A stretch of 5,102 nt of DNA from positions 1-5,102 of the forward strand of contig URBM01000129.1 in NCBI GenBank assembly GCA_900545995.1. The letters run 5' to 3'. How positions within the stretch are numbered: the first letter of the stretch is position 1; every line of letters begins with the position of its first letter. A model generated the notes under the pieces. It saw nothing but the letters and a program-made list of their open reading frames with translations, was not told the origin of the DNA and did not search any database. The stretch comes from an uncultured Collinsella sp. (GTDB lineage: Bacteria; Actinomycetota; Coriobacteriia; Coriobacteriales; Coriobacteriaceae). The translations under genes and the position numbers were made by a program. This document shows, in pieces, positions 1 through 5,102 of this stretch.

Positions 1-50
1 TACGAGGTCCTGAGATGTCTCGTGGGCTCGGAGATGTGTATAAGAGACAG
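1..50. other. Nextera P7-side library adapter with index (not genomic)
   Basis: Positions 32-50 are the 19-base Tn5 mosaic end AGATGTGTATAAGAGACAG, and 17-31 (GTCTCGTGGGCTCGG) complete the Nextera read-2 adapter. Positions 9-16 (CCTGAGAT) sit where the i7 index belongs. Positions 1-8 (TACGAGGT) match the end of the P7 oligonucleotide with one difference. This is library-preparation DNA left on the sequence, and the genome starts at 51. An open frame read through it on the plus strand gives the peptide MCIRDS, a well-known adapter artefact in protein databases. Confidence 0.98.
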
Positions 51-129
51 CATCCGCCCGATCCAAACCCGTCGCGACAAATACACTCAGGGCGCACAGG
101 CAAGCCGCAACTGCAACTGGGGCGCTCAT
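51..129 (-). CDS. tadC: Partial 5' end of the gene after tadB, probably TadC (type II secretion F-like platform protein)
   Basis: An ATG at 129-127 opens a frame that stays open for 26 codons until the adapter cuts it at 51. It overlaps the tadB stop as ATGA (126-129), and GAGGGTGG lies just upstream at about 141-134. The visible peptide is MSAPVAVAACLCALSVFVAT followed by GLDRAD. It is strongly hydrophobic over residues 4-21, so it looks like an N-terminal membrane anchor. No family domain is present in this fragment. The TadC name rests on operon order alone, because tadC nearly always follows tadB in Tad loci, and TadC is a second T2SSF-domain inner-membrane platform protein that pairs with TadB. 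The 3' end lies outside the insert. The reading frame is well supported; the identity is inferred. Confidence 0.7.
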
Positions 130-1052
130 AGCTCCACCCTCATAATGCGCCGGATAACCACCAGGGCAACGGCGTTGAGGGCAAGACCCAGCACCACAGC
201 GCCCGCGCCGGCAGGCGTCGCAAGACCGCGACGAAAATCTGCCGAAAGCAGCGCCAACACCGCGCACATGCCCGCCGGCATCGCCGCGACCATATGCGCA
301 GACATGCGAGCCTGCGACGTCTTAACATCCAGGCGGCGCTTGAGCTCAATGCGCTCCCCCACCATGCTCGACGCCTCGGACAGTAAGTCGGCAAGCGGAG
401 CGCCAGTGCGCTGTGACACCTTAAGCGCCAAGGTCACAAGCGAAAGACCGGGGGCGTCGATGCGCACGAGCAAGTCATCGAGCGCGTCGGTCGCCGAGAT
501 GCCGCAATCGATCGCCGCCGCTACCCGCAAAAACTCGGTATGTACCGGCTCTTGCGCATGAGCGCCCACAAAGCGCATGCCCTGGGCCAGCGAATGTCCC
601 GAGGCAAGCGACATGGAAAGTGCGGTAAACGCCTCGGGCATGGCCTCTTCTGCATCGTGTTGCTCGCGCCGGCTCTCAATGCCATCCCGAGCGGCGCCAA
701 CGGCAATCGGAGCAACAAGTCCCAAGGCAAATCCGAGGGGCGATAACGACACCATCGTTAGTAAAACGCAGCAGACACCGCTCGATAGCAGCAGAAACGC
801 CAAACGCCCCGAAGCATCCTCGATCACGAGGCCAAGGCGATGCGCCGGAGCCAGCGATGCCCACGAACGGGCGATCTTTTTCAGCAGATCGTTTTCCACC
901 AGCTCACGCGGCAGCTTCTCTGCCACCGTCTCGAGCGTCTGACGCGCCAGCTCCGCCGGCGGCACCTGCGGCACACGAGGTTCCGCCCCGCACGCCGTCG
1001 CAACAGAAAACCCTGCCAAACCCCCTACGACGAGGGGCACAGCGACCTCCAT
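126..1052 (-). CDS. tadB: TadB-like Tad/Flp pilus inner-membrane platform protein (T2SSF domain)
   Basis: This complete 308-residue protein is expected to form, with TadC, the inner-membrane platform on which the TadA ATPase works during Flp pilus assembly. Residues 1-21 (MEVAVPLVVGGLAGFSVATA) form an N-terminal hydrophobic anchor. A charged helix follows at about 30-75, then a paired hydrophobic hairpin at about 83-121. The T2SSF domain spans about 137-262, with the typical helical stretches EAFTALSMSLASGHSL (141-156) and VTLALKVSQRTGAPLADLL (206-224). Two more membrane segments lie at about 252-270 and 280-300. This membrane layout and length match TadB. The ATG at 1052 is chosen because AGGAGG (1065-1060) sits 7 nt upstream, inside the end of tadA, and the two genes overlap by 28 nt. 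The stop overlaps the next start as ATGA. GspF/PilC relatives are less likely because they lack the N-terminal anchor layout and this operon. Confidence 0.9.
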   Translation of the reverse strand: MEVAVPLVVGGLAGFSVATACGAEPRVPQVPPAELARQTLETVAEKLPRELVENDLLKKIARSWASLAPAHRLGLVIEDASGRLAFLLLSSGVCCVLLTMVSLSPLGFALGLVAPIAVGAARDGIESRREQHDAEEAMPEAFTALSMSLASGHSLAQGMRFVGAHAQEPVHTEFLRVAAAIDCGISATDALDDLLVRIDAPGLSLVTLALKVSQRTGAPLADLLSEASSMVGERIELKRRLDVKTSQARMSAHMVAAMPAGMCAVLALLSADFRRGLATPAGAGAVVLGLALNAVALVVIRRIMRVEL

Positions 1053-2353
1053 TCGTCCACCTCCTCTTGTGTGAGCGTCCCCGACCGCAGGCCTTCTGCG
1101 ATAAACGGCGGCTCGCGGTCAAGCGTCCAGGTGCGCTCGGCGGCATCGAACGTCACATAGCGCTCGAGCTCTACGCCACCCGATGCGGCGCGTCGCACCC
1201 CCGAATACGAGGAGACGAAACGCCTGCCATCGGCGTGGCGCTCGGACATCACGATGCCGTCGAGCGCCATGGCAATCTGCTCCTCGATGAGCTCGCTCGG
1301 CAGATCGATGCCATAACGTGCAAGCAACGTCAGACGCACCACGGTCTCCTGCTCGGAACCCGCATGAAGCGTGGTGAGCGACCCGTCGTGGCCCGTGTTC
1401 ATGGCCTGCAACATGTCGCAGCACTCGGCACCGCGCACCTCGCCCACCACGATGCGGTCGGGGCGCATGCGCAGGGCATTGGTCACCAGGTCGCGGATCG
1501 TCACCGCGCCCTCGCCCTCAATTGAAGCCTCGCGCGCCTCTAGGCGCACCACGTGCGGATGATGCGCAAACTTGAGCTCGGCAGAGTCCTCGATCGTCAC
1601 GATGCGCTCGCCGGTGGAGATCTCGCATGACAACGCGTTGAGCAGAGTGGTCTTACCAGATCCCGTGCCTCCCGCAACCGCCAGGTCCTGTCGCAGCGAC
1701 ACCGCGCACGACAGCAGCTGCGCATACCAAAGCGGCAGCGACCCCAGCCCCACAAGCTCGTCCAGCGAGCAGATACGGTCCGAGAACTTTCGGATGGTGA
1801 GAATCGGTCCGTCAATCGCCACAGGCGGAATCACCGCGTTGACGCGATAGCCCGTTTTGAGGCGGGCGTTGACGATGGGGCTGCGCTCGTCGATACGGCG
1901 GCCAAGTGGCGAGATGATGCGGTCGATAAGCACCCGGATCTGCTCATCATCCTCAAACGCATGCTCGATGGGATACAAGACGCCGCCGCGTTCAAAGAAA
2001 GCCGAGCGGCAGCCGTTGATCATGATTTCGGTAACGGTGTCGTCCTCGATGAGCGGCTGCAACGGCCCCAAGCCCACCACGTCATCCAAAATCTCGTCGA
2101 TGATGGTCTCGCGCTCGGGCGTCGCGAGATCGGTCGGCTCCTCAATATTGAGCGCCGCCTCCACCGCGGGACGCAATTCCGAGCGGGCAAGTGCCGGGTC
2201 GATATAGGCGCTGATACGCGCCACTTCGTCGTAACCCATGCGGTCCATCACGGCGCGCTTGGTGCGTCGTTTCACCGCACGGCGACGCCCCGCATCTACA
2301 GGCGCTGCCGCCGCTGCTGCGCCGGCAGCCTTAATCCTCGTTTGCAGGCTCAT
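1025..2353 (-). CDS. cpaF: TadA/CpaF secretion ATPase of the Tad/Flp pilus
   Basis: This complete 442-residue protein belongs to the VirB11/PulE/CpaF type II/IV secretion ATPases. It acts as a cytoplasmic hexamer that hydrolyses ATP to drive Flp pilin assembly. An Ala-rich, basic N-terminal tail (1-35) is followed by an N-terminal domain (about 40-210) containing the family-typical stretches VVGLGPLQPLIEDDTVTEIM (92-111) and SPIVNARLKTGYRVN (158-172). The catalytic domain has Walker A GGTGSGKTT (228-236), an Asp box IVTIEDSAEL (251-260), a Walker B region RIVVGEVRGAE (300-310) and a His box TGHDGSLTTLHA (320-331), so all key residues look intact. An ATGA overlap with the upstream tadZ stop (2350-2353) and GAGGG about 9 nt upstream support the ATG at 2353. 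Its last 28 nt overlap tadB and carry the tadB ribosome-binding site. A Cys pair at 311-312 (ECCDM) replaces the more usual Ala/Phe-Leu there; I attach no function to it. Confidence 0.96.
   Translation of the reverse strand: MSLQTRIKAAGAAAAAAPVDAGRRRAVKRRTKRAVMDRMGYDEVARISAYIDPALARSELRPAVEAALNIEEPTDLATPERETIIDEILDDVVGLGPLQPLIEDDTVTEIMINGCRSAFFERGGVLYPIEHAFEDDEQIRVLIDRIISPLGRRIDERSPIVNARLKTGYRVNAVIPPVAIDGPILTIRKFSDRICSLDELVGLGSLPLWYAQLLSCAVSLRQDLAVAGGTGSGKTTLLNALSCEISTGERIVTIEDSAELKFAHHPHVVRLEAREASIEGEGAVTIRDLVTNALRMRPDRIVVGEVRGAECCDMLQAMNTGHDGSLTTLHAGSEQETVVRLTLLARYGIDLPSELIEEQIAMALDGIVMSERHADGRRFVSSYSGVRRAASGGVELERYVTFDAAERTWTLDREPPFIAEGLRSGTLTQEEVDEWRSLCPSS
1057..1066 (-). promoter_or_regulatory. 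Ribosome-binding site of tadB, inside the tadA coding sequence
   Basis: On the minus strand the sequence GAGGAGGTGG (1066-1057) lies 4 nt before the ATG at 1052, with its AGGAGG core 7 nt away. It is near-perfect Shine-Dalgarno sequence yet also encodes part of TadA (QEEVDEW). It decides the tadB start and implies that ribosomes initiate tadB while tadA is still being translated. Confidence 0.8.
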
Positions 2354-3999
2354 CGCTGATCACCCTCGCGCGACCAGGGAAGGCGGATACGCGGACGCTC
2401 GGTACGCGTTGCACGGTCGGCGACCATATCGCTCCAAGGGCCGACGGCACACCCCAGTTCCACGAGCATCTCGCGCGTGGCCTCGCGCACGCTGGTCGCA
2501 AAAGCGCTGGTCTGCCCCACTGCCTCGTCAGCGCGCCCAAACGCCATGAGCGCGGCGAGATCCTGCCCGCCATCGGCGATACGAATCTTGGAGCTCAACG
2601 CGCAGGCAATCTCAAAGCGCATGGCGACGTCCTCGTCTGCCCCGCGCGCACCGAACCGGTTGAACAAGGCGCTCATGCGCGTGCGCGGCACACCTACTCG
2701 ACTTGCCAGTTCAATGACGCGCGACGCCGATGTCGCGGACGACACCGCCGCATCGCCAATGACCAGGCAACGGTCGCTCGCCGCCACCGCAGCCGCCACG
2801 GCATCGCCCCAAAAGACCGAGGTATCGATAAAGACCACATCGGATTCGCGACGCAGGACATCAAGCAGCAGCTCCACCGGACGTGCCATGAGCTCGGCTT
2901 GCTCGGGCGCCGCGACGGGACCCCAGAGCGTAACGCCCGGCGCCACGCGCATCGATGTGGCTACGATATCCGGCTCGGTGAGCGCGCCCGCCGCCGACGG
3001 CTCGATAAGTGCCGCCATATCGCGCGGAGCATCGACGCCTAACAAGTCGTAAAGGTTTCCAAACATCAAGTCCAGGTCGAGCACGGCGGCACGCAAGCCC
3101 AACAGCGACGATGTGTGTGCCATGGTGGCAACGATCGTCGACTTGCCGCACCCGCCCGAACCCGAAATGGCGCAGATGACCGGAGCTCGATGCTGCGGAG
3201 TGGCAGCGTCTGCCGGCGGCATCGGAGGCGGCGGGGCGGGCGTCGGCGACAGCGTCCCCGTCTCCCCCGCCGCAACCACACGCTGCGTCCAAGCCGGCAT
3301 GACAGCTTGTTCGGTCTGCAAGGCAGGCTCGTTCTGTGCAATCTGCTCATGCTGCATCAGCGACAACTCGCCGCACCCGGCAAAGCCCTCAACTTCGTCG
3401 AGTTCATCCGCCAGATTCGCGCCGTGCACGTATCCCATATCTACAGCCGGGGAGTCGCCAGCATGCTGTGCCGGCCCTCCAGCGTCATCGTATACAAGGG
3501 GGTTCCGGGGGCGCCGACCATGCTCGGCTTCCGCTTTTCCATAATCATCAACACGCGGGCCTCTTGTAGCGCGAGGCGCCCCGGGTTCCCTATCAACAAA
3601 AGCATCGGGCTCAATCGTCATGCGCCGATCGGAATCAACCGCTCCCTCGCCCGCGCGCCCGTTGCCGCATATACTGTGCGCAGCGATGACCTCGGTCGCC
3701 CCCGCGCGAAACAGCCCCTCGATATCCGACGGATCGAGCGCTTCTATCAACACGACCACGCGACTCACGCGGCCTTCGGCCGTCAGGCGCGCGACAGTCT
3801 TGCGCACATCTTCGATATCAAACAGAGACGCCGCGATGATGGCAGCCCCGCGGCGCGACGGAAACGCCCGCGCCATGGAAACCAGCCCGCCCAGGTCACC
3901 CACGCGAAGCACCTGTGCACCCGCATCACGGCCCTCGACTTCCCGCTGCAACAGCCCGTAATCGCCACACGCGCAGCACGCAAGCCAGATCGCCTTCAT
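2350..3999 (-). CDS. tadZ: TadZ/CpaE-like localisation ATPase with divergent Walker A motif
   Basis: This 549-residue protein (ATG start) resembles TadZ/CpaE, the ParA/MinD-superfamily protein that directs the Tad machine to its place in the cell. Residues 1-110 look like the degenerate receiver-like domain of this family, ending in LDPSDIEGLFRAGATEVI. A long acidic, low-complexity linker (about 112-272) ends in the proline run TPAPPPPMPP (253-262). The ATPase domain begins with APVICAIS, followed by Walker A GSGGCGKST (280-288), a Walker A' strand LDLDLMFGN (307-315) and a Walker B strand DVVFIDTS (387-394). LDLDLxFGN is characteristic of CpaE/TadZ. The signature lysine before GG in MinD-type Walker A motifs (KGGxGK) is serine here, while the P-loop lysine is kept. 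A 1-nt overlap with the cpaB stop (TGATG) supports the ATG at 3999. A GTG at 4002, giving 550 residues, is also possible because GGAGG (4013-4009) is 9 and 6 nt from the two starts. Cysteines 8, 9 and 11 cluster in the first strand. Confidence 0.9.
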   Translation of the reverse strand: MKAIWLACCACGDYGLLQREVEGRDAGAQVLRVGDLGGLVSMARAFPSRRGAAIIAASLFDIEDVRKTVARLTAEGRVSRVVVLIEALDPSDIEGLFRAGATEVIAAHSICGNGRAGEGAVDSDRRMTIEPDAFVDREPGAPRATRGPRVDDYGKAEAEHGRRPRNPLVYDDAGGPAQHAGDSPAVDMGYVHGANLADELDEVEGFAGCGELSLMQHEQIAQNEPALQTEQAVMPAWTQRVVAAGETGTLSPTPAPPPPMPPADAATPQHRAPVICAISGSGGCGKSTIVATMAHTSSLLGLRAAVLDLDLMFGNLYDLLGVDAPRDMAALIEPSAAGALTEPDIVATSMRVAPGVTLWGPVAAPEQAELMARPVELLLDVLRRESDVVFIDTSVFWGDAVAAAVAASDRCLVIGDAAVSSATSASRVIELASRVGVPRTRMSALFNRFGARGADEDVAMRFEIACALSSKIRIADGGQDLAALMAFGRADEAVGQTSAFATSVREATREMLVELGCAVGPWSDMVADRATRTERPRIRLPWSREGDQR

Positions 4000-4658
4000 C
4001 ACTCGTCGCCTCCGCTCTTTTTGCCGCGCGCCGTGGCGGGAATCGTCAAGCTGACCATTCCCTTGCCCGAGGCTCCCAGCAGTTCCTTGACGTCTTCGGG
4101 GTCAGCCGCCAGCGTCACCCATTCGATCTTGCCCTCGCGCGTGGCACCGGAATCTTCACTGGTATCGATCACGTACGCGCCGCACAACCGATCGGTTACG
4201 CCGTCTTTTTGCACATACACATCCACGTAGCTGCCCACGCCCGTAGCACCGCCGACCGAGTGCTCGGCATCGACCGCCACCGAAACGGCGACCTTGCCCT
4301 TAGGCACCTCGAGCTTGTGACTCTCGGCCTTGGTGTAGACATTGCAGATCACGGCGTTTTTGGGAATACGCGAAGTCGTCACGTCGCCGCGCACCTGGCG
4401 CAGCTCGGTCGCCGCGTCACGCGGCAACAGGCTCGTCAGCCATTCCTGGGTTATGACATTGGTCTCATCGAGGGTCTCGCCCACATCGATATCGCGCGCC
4501 GCGACGCATACCTCGACGCGATCGCCACCGTACTTGGCCAAGGTCTCAGCCTGGACCTGTTCGGCTTGCGAGCGGATCGACGAGCCGTAAACCATACAGA
4601 GCAGCGCAGCGAGCACGCCCGCGACCAGACTGATGGCGATGCGCTTGCTCTTGTTCAC
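3999..4658 (-). CDS. cpaB: CpaB/RcpC-like Flp pilus assembly protein (SAF domain)
   Basis: This 219-residue protein has one N-terminal membrane anchor at about 6-24 (RIAISLVAGVLAALLCMVY), so most of it lies outside the cytoplasm. A SAF-type domain spans about 47-106 (VEVCVAARDIDVGETLDETN, then IPKNAVI), followed by the CpaB/RcpC domain with VPKGKVAVSVAVD (118-130) and VGSYVDVYV (141-149). The tail (about 185-219) is Gly/Lys-rich. In Gram-negatives CpaB/RcpC works with the secretin; in Gram-positive Tad systems it occurs without one and its exact job is unclear. I place the start at the GTG at 4658 because AGAGGAG (4670-4664) lies 5 nt upstream. The in-frame ATG at 4673 has no Shine-Dalgarno sequence, would place that motif inside the gene, and would add only MRGAA. 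It is the first gene of the operon, and its stop overlaps the tadZ start. The family call is strong; the start is likely. Confidence 0.9.
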   Translation of the reverse strand: MNKSKRIAISLVAGVLAALLCMVYGSSIRSQAEQVQAETLAKYGGDRVEVCVAARDIDVGETLDETNVITQEWLTSLLPRDAATELRQVRGDVTTSRIPKNAVICNVYTKAESHKLEVPKGKVAVSVAVDAEHSVGGATGVGSYVDVYVQKDGVTDRLCGAYVIDTSEDSGATREGKIEWVTLAADPEDVKELLGASGKGMVSLTIPATARGKKSGGDE

Positions 4659-4663
4659 GGCCG

Positions 4664-4670
4664 CTCCTCT
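4664..4670 (-). promoter_or_regulatory. Ribosome-binding site that decides the cpaB GTG start
   Basis: The minus-strand sequence AGAGGAG (4670-4664) is complementary to the 16S anti-Shine-Dalgarno tail and lies 5 nt before GTG 4658. The bases upstream of the alternative ATG at 4673 (CGGCACTGCC) contain no such motif, so the GTG is preferred. Confidence 0.7.
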
Positions 4671-4681
4671 CATGGCAGTGC

Positions 4682-4695
4682 CGGGCGAATGCCCG
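4682..4695 (-). repeat. Small hairpin in the cpaB leader
   Basis: CGGGC and GCCCG form a perfect 5-bp stem around a GAAT loop (ATTC on the transcribed strand), about 11 nt upstream of the cpaB Shine-Dalgarno sequence. No T-run follows, so it is not a terminator. It could stabilise the leader or influence ribosome access, or be chance in high-GC DNA. Confidence 0.35.
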
Positions 4696-4755
4696 TACCA
4701 CCATTGTCTGGGTGGTCAGAGTGCAAAGCGGCGCAATCGCGATCTCGGTTTTCGA

Positions 4756-4787
4756 TGTCAAACCAATCGCTGACCAAAAACTAACCA
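4756..4787 (-). promoter_or_regulatory. Candidate tad operon control region: three 11-nt-phased TGGTY repeats joined to TTGACA
   Basis: On the minus strand TGGTT (4787-4783), TGGTC (4776-4772) and TGGTT (4765-4761) repeat at an exact 11-nt period. The last runs directly into TTGACA (4761-4756), a perfect sigma-70 -35 hexamer. Phased direct repeats that abut a -35 are the usual layout for an OmpR/PhoB-type or LytTR-type activator. The -10 expected 17 nt downstream (GATTGC, 4738-4733) is poor, so the promoter assignment is uncertain. A second weak candidate is TTGCCA (4807-4802) with TAGTTT 18 nt on (4783-4778). The location between the upstream terminator and the first operon gene supports a control role. 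Confidence 0.4.
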
Positions 4788-4820
4788 GCCCGTCAAGCTC
4801 GTGGCAAGGTTTTGGTCAGC
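4769..4820. repeat. 11-bp perfect inverted repeat in the tad leader
   Basis: GCTGACCAAAA (4769-4779) and TTTTGGTCAGC (4810-4820) are exact reverse complements separated by 30 nt. The left arm contains the middle TGGTC repeat of the phased set. The arms could be two sites for one regulator in opposite orientation, or base-pair in a leader RNA if transcription starts upstream of 4820. No T-run follows on either strand, so a terminator is not indicated. Confidence 0.6.
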
Positions 4821-4858
4821 ACGTCAGCAAACTGCATGTTTCGAGGCTTTTTCGCAGC

Positions 4859-4893
4859 AAAAAAGCCGTCTCCCGAACAGTTGGGAGACGGCT
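4859..4893 (-). terminator. Strong Rho-independent terminator after rsgA
   Basis: In the minus direction AGCCGTCTCCC (4893-4883) pairs perfectly over 11 bp with GGGAGACGGCT (4874-4864), around an 8-nt loop. It is followed by an uninterrupted run of Ts (4864-4859, As on the plus strand). It begins 17 nt after the rsgA stop, so it should end that transcript and separate it from the tad operon. The plus-strand reading has no T-run after the stem, so it is not expected to work in that direction. Confidence 0.93.
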
Positions 4894-4910
4894 GTCATAG
4901 GAAAAATCAA

Positions 4911-5053
4911 TTACAGATGGACATCGGGATCGAGCATTTGAGCACTCACGCGCATGGATGACGCCAGGTTTTGGAACGTTTCCAAACGCAGGCTGTCGAT
5001 CTGCCCGGCGTCCTCGGCCTCGCGAACGGCACAGCCCGGCTCATGGGTATGCG
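4911..5053 (-). CDS. rsgA: C-terminal end of RsgA (YjeQ) ribosome small-subunit assembly GTPase, partial
   Basis: The last 46 codons and TAA stop (4913-4911) of a gene whose 5' part is cut off by the right adapter. The peptide starts HTHEPGCAVREAEDAGQIDS and ends MLDPDVHL. The HTHEPGCAV block followed by an acidic helix and R-L-E-T-F-Q is the C-terminal zinc-finger signature of RsgA, where the C-x-H-x5-C part of the metal site is formed. The His and the last Cys are present here, and the preceding partial codon ends in CG, which allows the usual Ser or Thr between the missing Cys and this His. RsgA is a circularly permuted GTPase that binds the 30S subunit late in assembly; its GTPase domain is outside the window. 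It is an independent housekeeping neighbour, separated from the tad operon by a terminator. The call rests on a short but distinctive motif. Confidence 0.85.
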
Positions 5054-5102
5054 CTGTCTCTTATACACATCTGACGCTGCCGACGATAAGGCTCGTGTAG
5101 AT
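5054..5102. other. Nextera P5-side library adapter with index (not genomic)
   Basis: Positions 5054-5072 are the reverse complement of the Tn5 mosaic end (CTGTCTCTTATACACATCT), and 5073-5086 (GACGCTGCCGACGA) complete the Nextera read-1 adapter. Positions 5087-5094 (TAAGGCTC) occupy the i5 index slot, and 5095-5102 (GTGTAGAT) are the start of the P5 complement. The genome ends at 5053. Confidence 0.98.

Noticed and set aside
22..561. Plus-strand frame of 179 residues beginning MGSEMCIRDS
   Set aside because: It starts inside the Nextera adapter and then runs antisense through tadB. MCIRDS is the translated mosaic-end sequence, so the protein is an artefact.
857..1525. Plus-strand frame of 222 residues opposite tadA and tadB
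   Set aside because: It is a shadow of the conserved TadA catalytic domain, whose motifs are all on the minus strand. Its His/Arg-rich composition is typical of antisense frames.
2302..2330. GC-rich GCN-like tract near the start of tadA
   Set aside because: It encodes an Ala-rich N-terminal tail of TadA. The codons are mixed and the tract is an ordinary low-complexity leader, not a microsatellite.
3115..4230. Long plus-strand frame of 371 residues opposite tadZ and cpaB
   Set aside because: It is antisense to two well-supported genes, is rich in R, H, P and S as expected of shadow frames in high-GC DNA, and shows no recognisable domain.
4698..4717. ACCACC/GGTGGT inverted pair in the leader, possible operator or hairpin
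   Set aside because: The match is only 6 bp and does not extend. It is short enough to be chance and bears no clear relation to the promoter elements.
4864..4893. Terminator hairpin read as bidirectional
   Set aside because: On the plus strand the stem is followed by GTCATAGGAAAAATC with no T-run, so only the minus orientation looks like an intrinsic terminator.
32..5072. Inverted 19-bp Tn5 mosaic ends framing a 5-kb segment, which could be read as a transposon
   Set aside because: The ends are followed outward by Illumina adapter and index sequence, and no transposase is present. They come from library tagmentation, not a mobile element.

Overview
The window is one strand-consistent stretch of a high-GC bacterial chromosome (GC estimated by eye at about 60%). 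It carries most of the assembly core of a Tad/Flp (type IVc) pilus operon, read entirely on the minus strand. Both ends are Illumina Nextera library adapter, not genome: positions 1-50 and 5054-5102 are adapter plus index, so the biological insert is 51-5053.

Reading in the direction of transcription (right to left), 5053-4911 is the last 46 codons of a gene ending in the RsgA (YjeQ) zinc-binding signature, a ribosome-assembly GTPase. It is closed by a strong intrinsic terminator at 4859-4893. Positions 4659-4858 form a non-coding leader with TGGTY direct repeats at exactly 11-nt spacing that run into a perfect TTGACA hexamer, plus an 11-bp inverted repeat. This is the likely control region of the tad operon. 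Five genes follow without gaps: cpaB/rcpC (SAF-domain protein, GTG start at 4658), tadZ/cpaE (MinD-like localisation ATPase), tadA/cpaF (secretion ATPase), tadB (inner-membrane platform), and the first 26 codons of a gene expected to be tadC, cut by the left adapter.

The order cpaB-tadZ-tadA-tadB-tadC is the classical Tad core. CpaB is a periplasmic or envelope component linked to secretion, TadZ places the machine in the cell, TadA hexamers hydrolyse ATP to drive pilin polymerisation, and TadB/TadC form the membrane platform TadA acts on. Every junction overlaps (1 nt, 4 nt, 28 nt, 4 nt), so the genes are probably translationally coupled. The Flp pilin, the prepilin peptidase and the TadE/F minor pilins are not in the window. 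There is no secretin gene either, which would fit a Gram-positive host but cannot be proved from this fragment.

The codon bias, GC, gene content and protein style suggest Actinomycetota, possibly a gut Coriobacteriia such as Collinsella or Olsenella. That assignment is an impression from sequence style and is weak. I see no wholly new system. The points most worth a second look are a TadZ whose deviant Walker A motif lacks the signature lysine, and the phased repeats in front of the operon.
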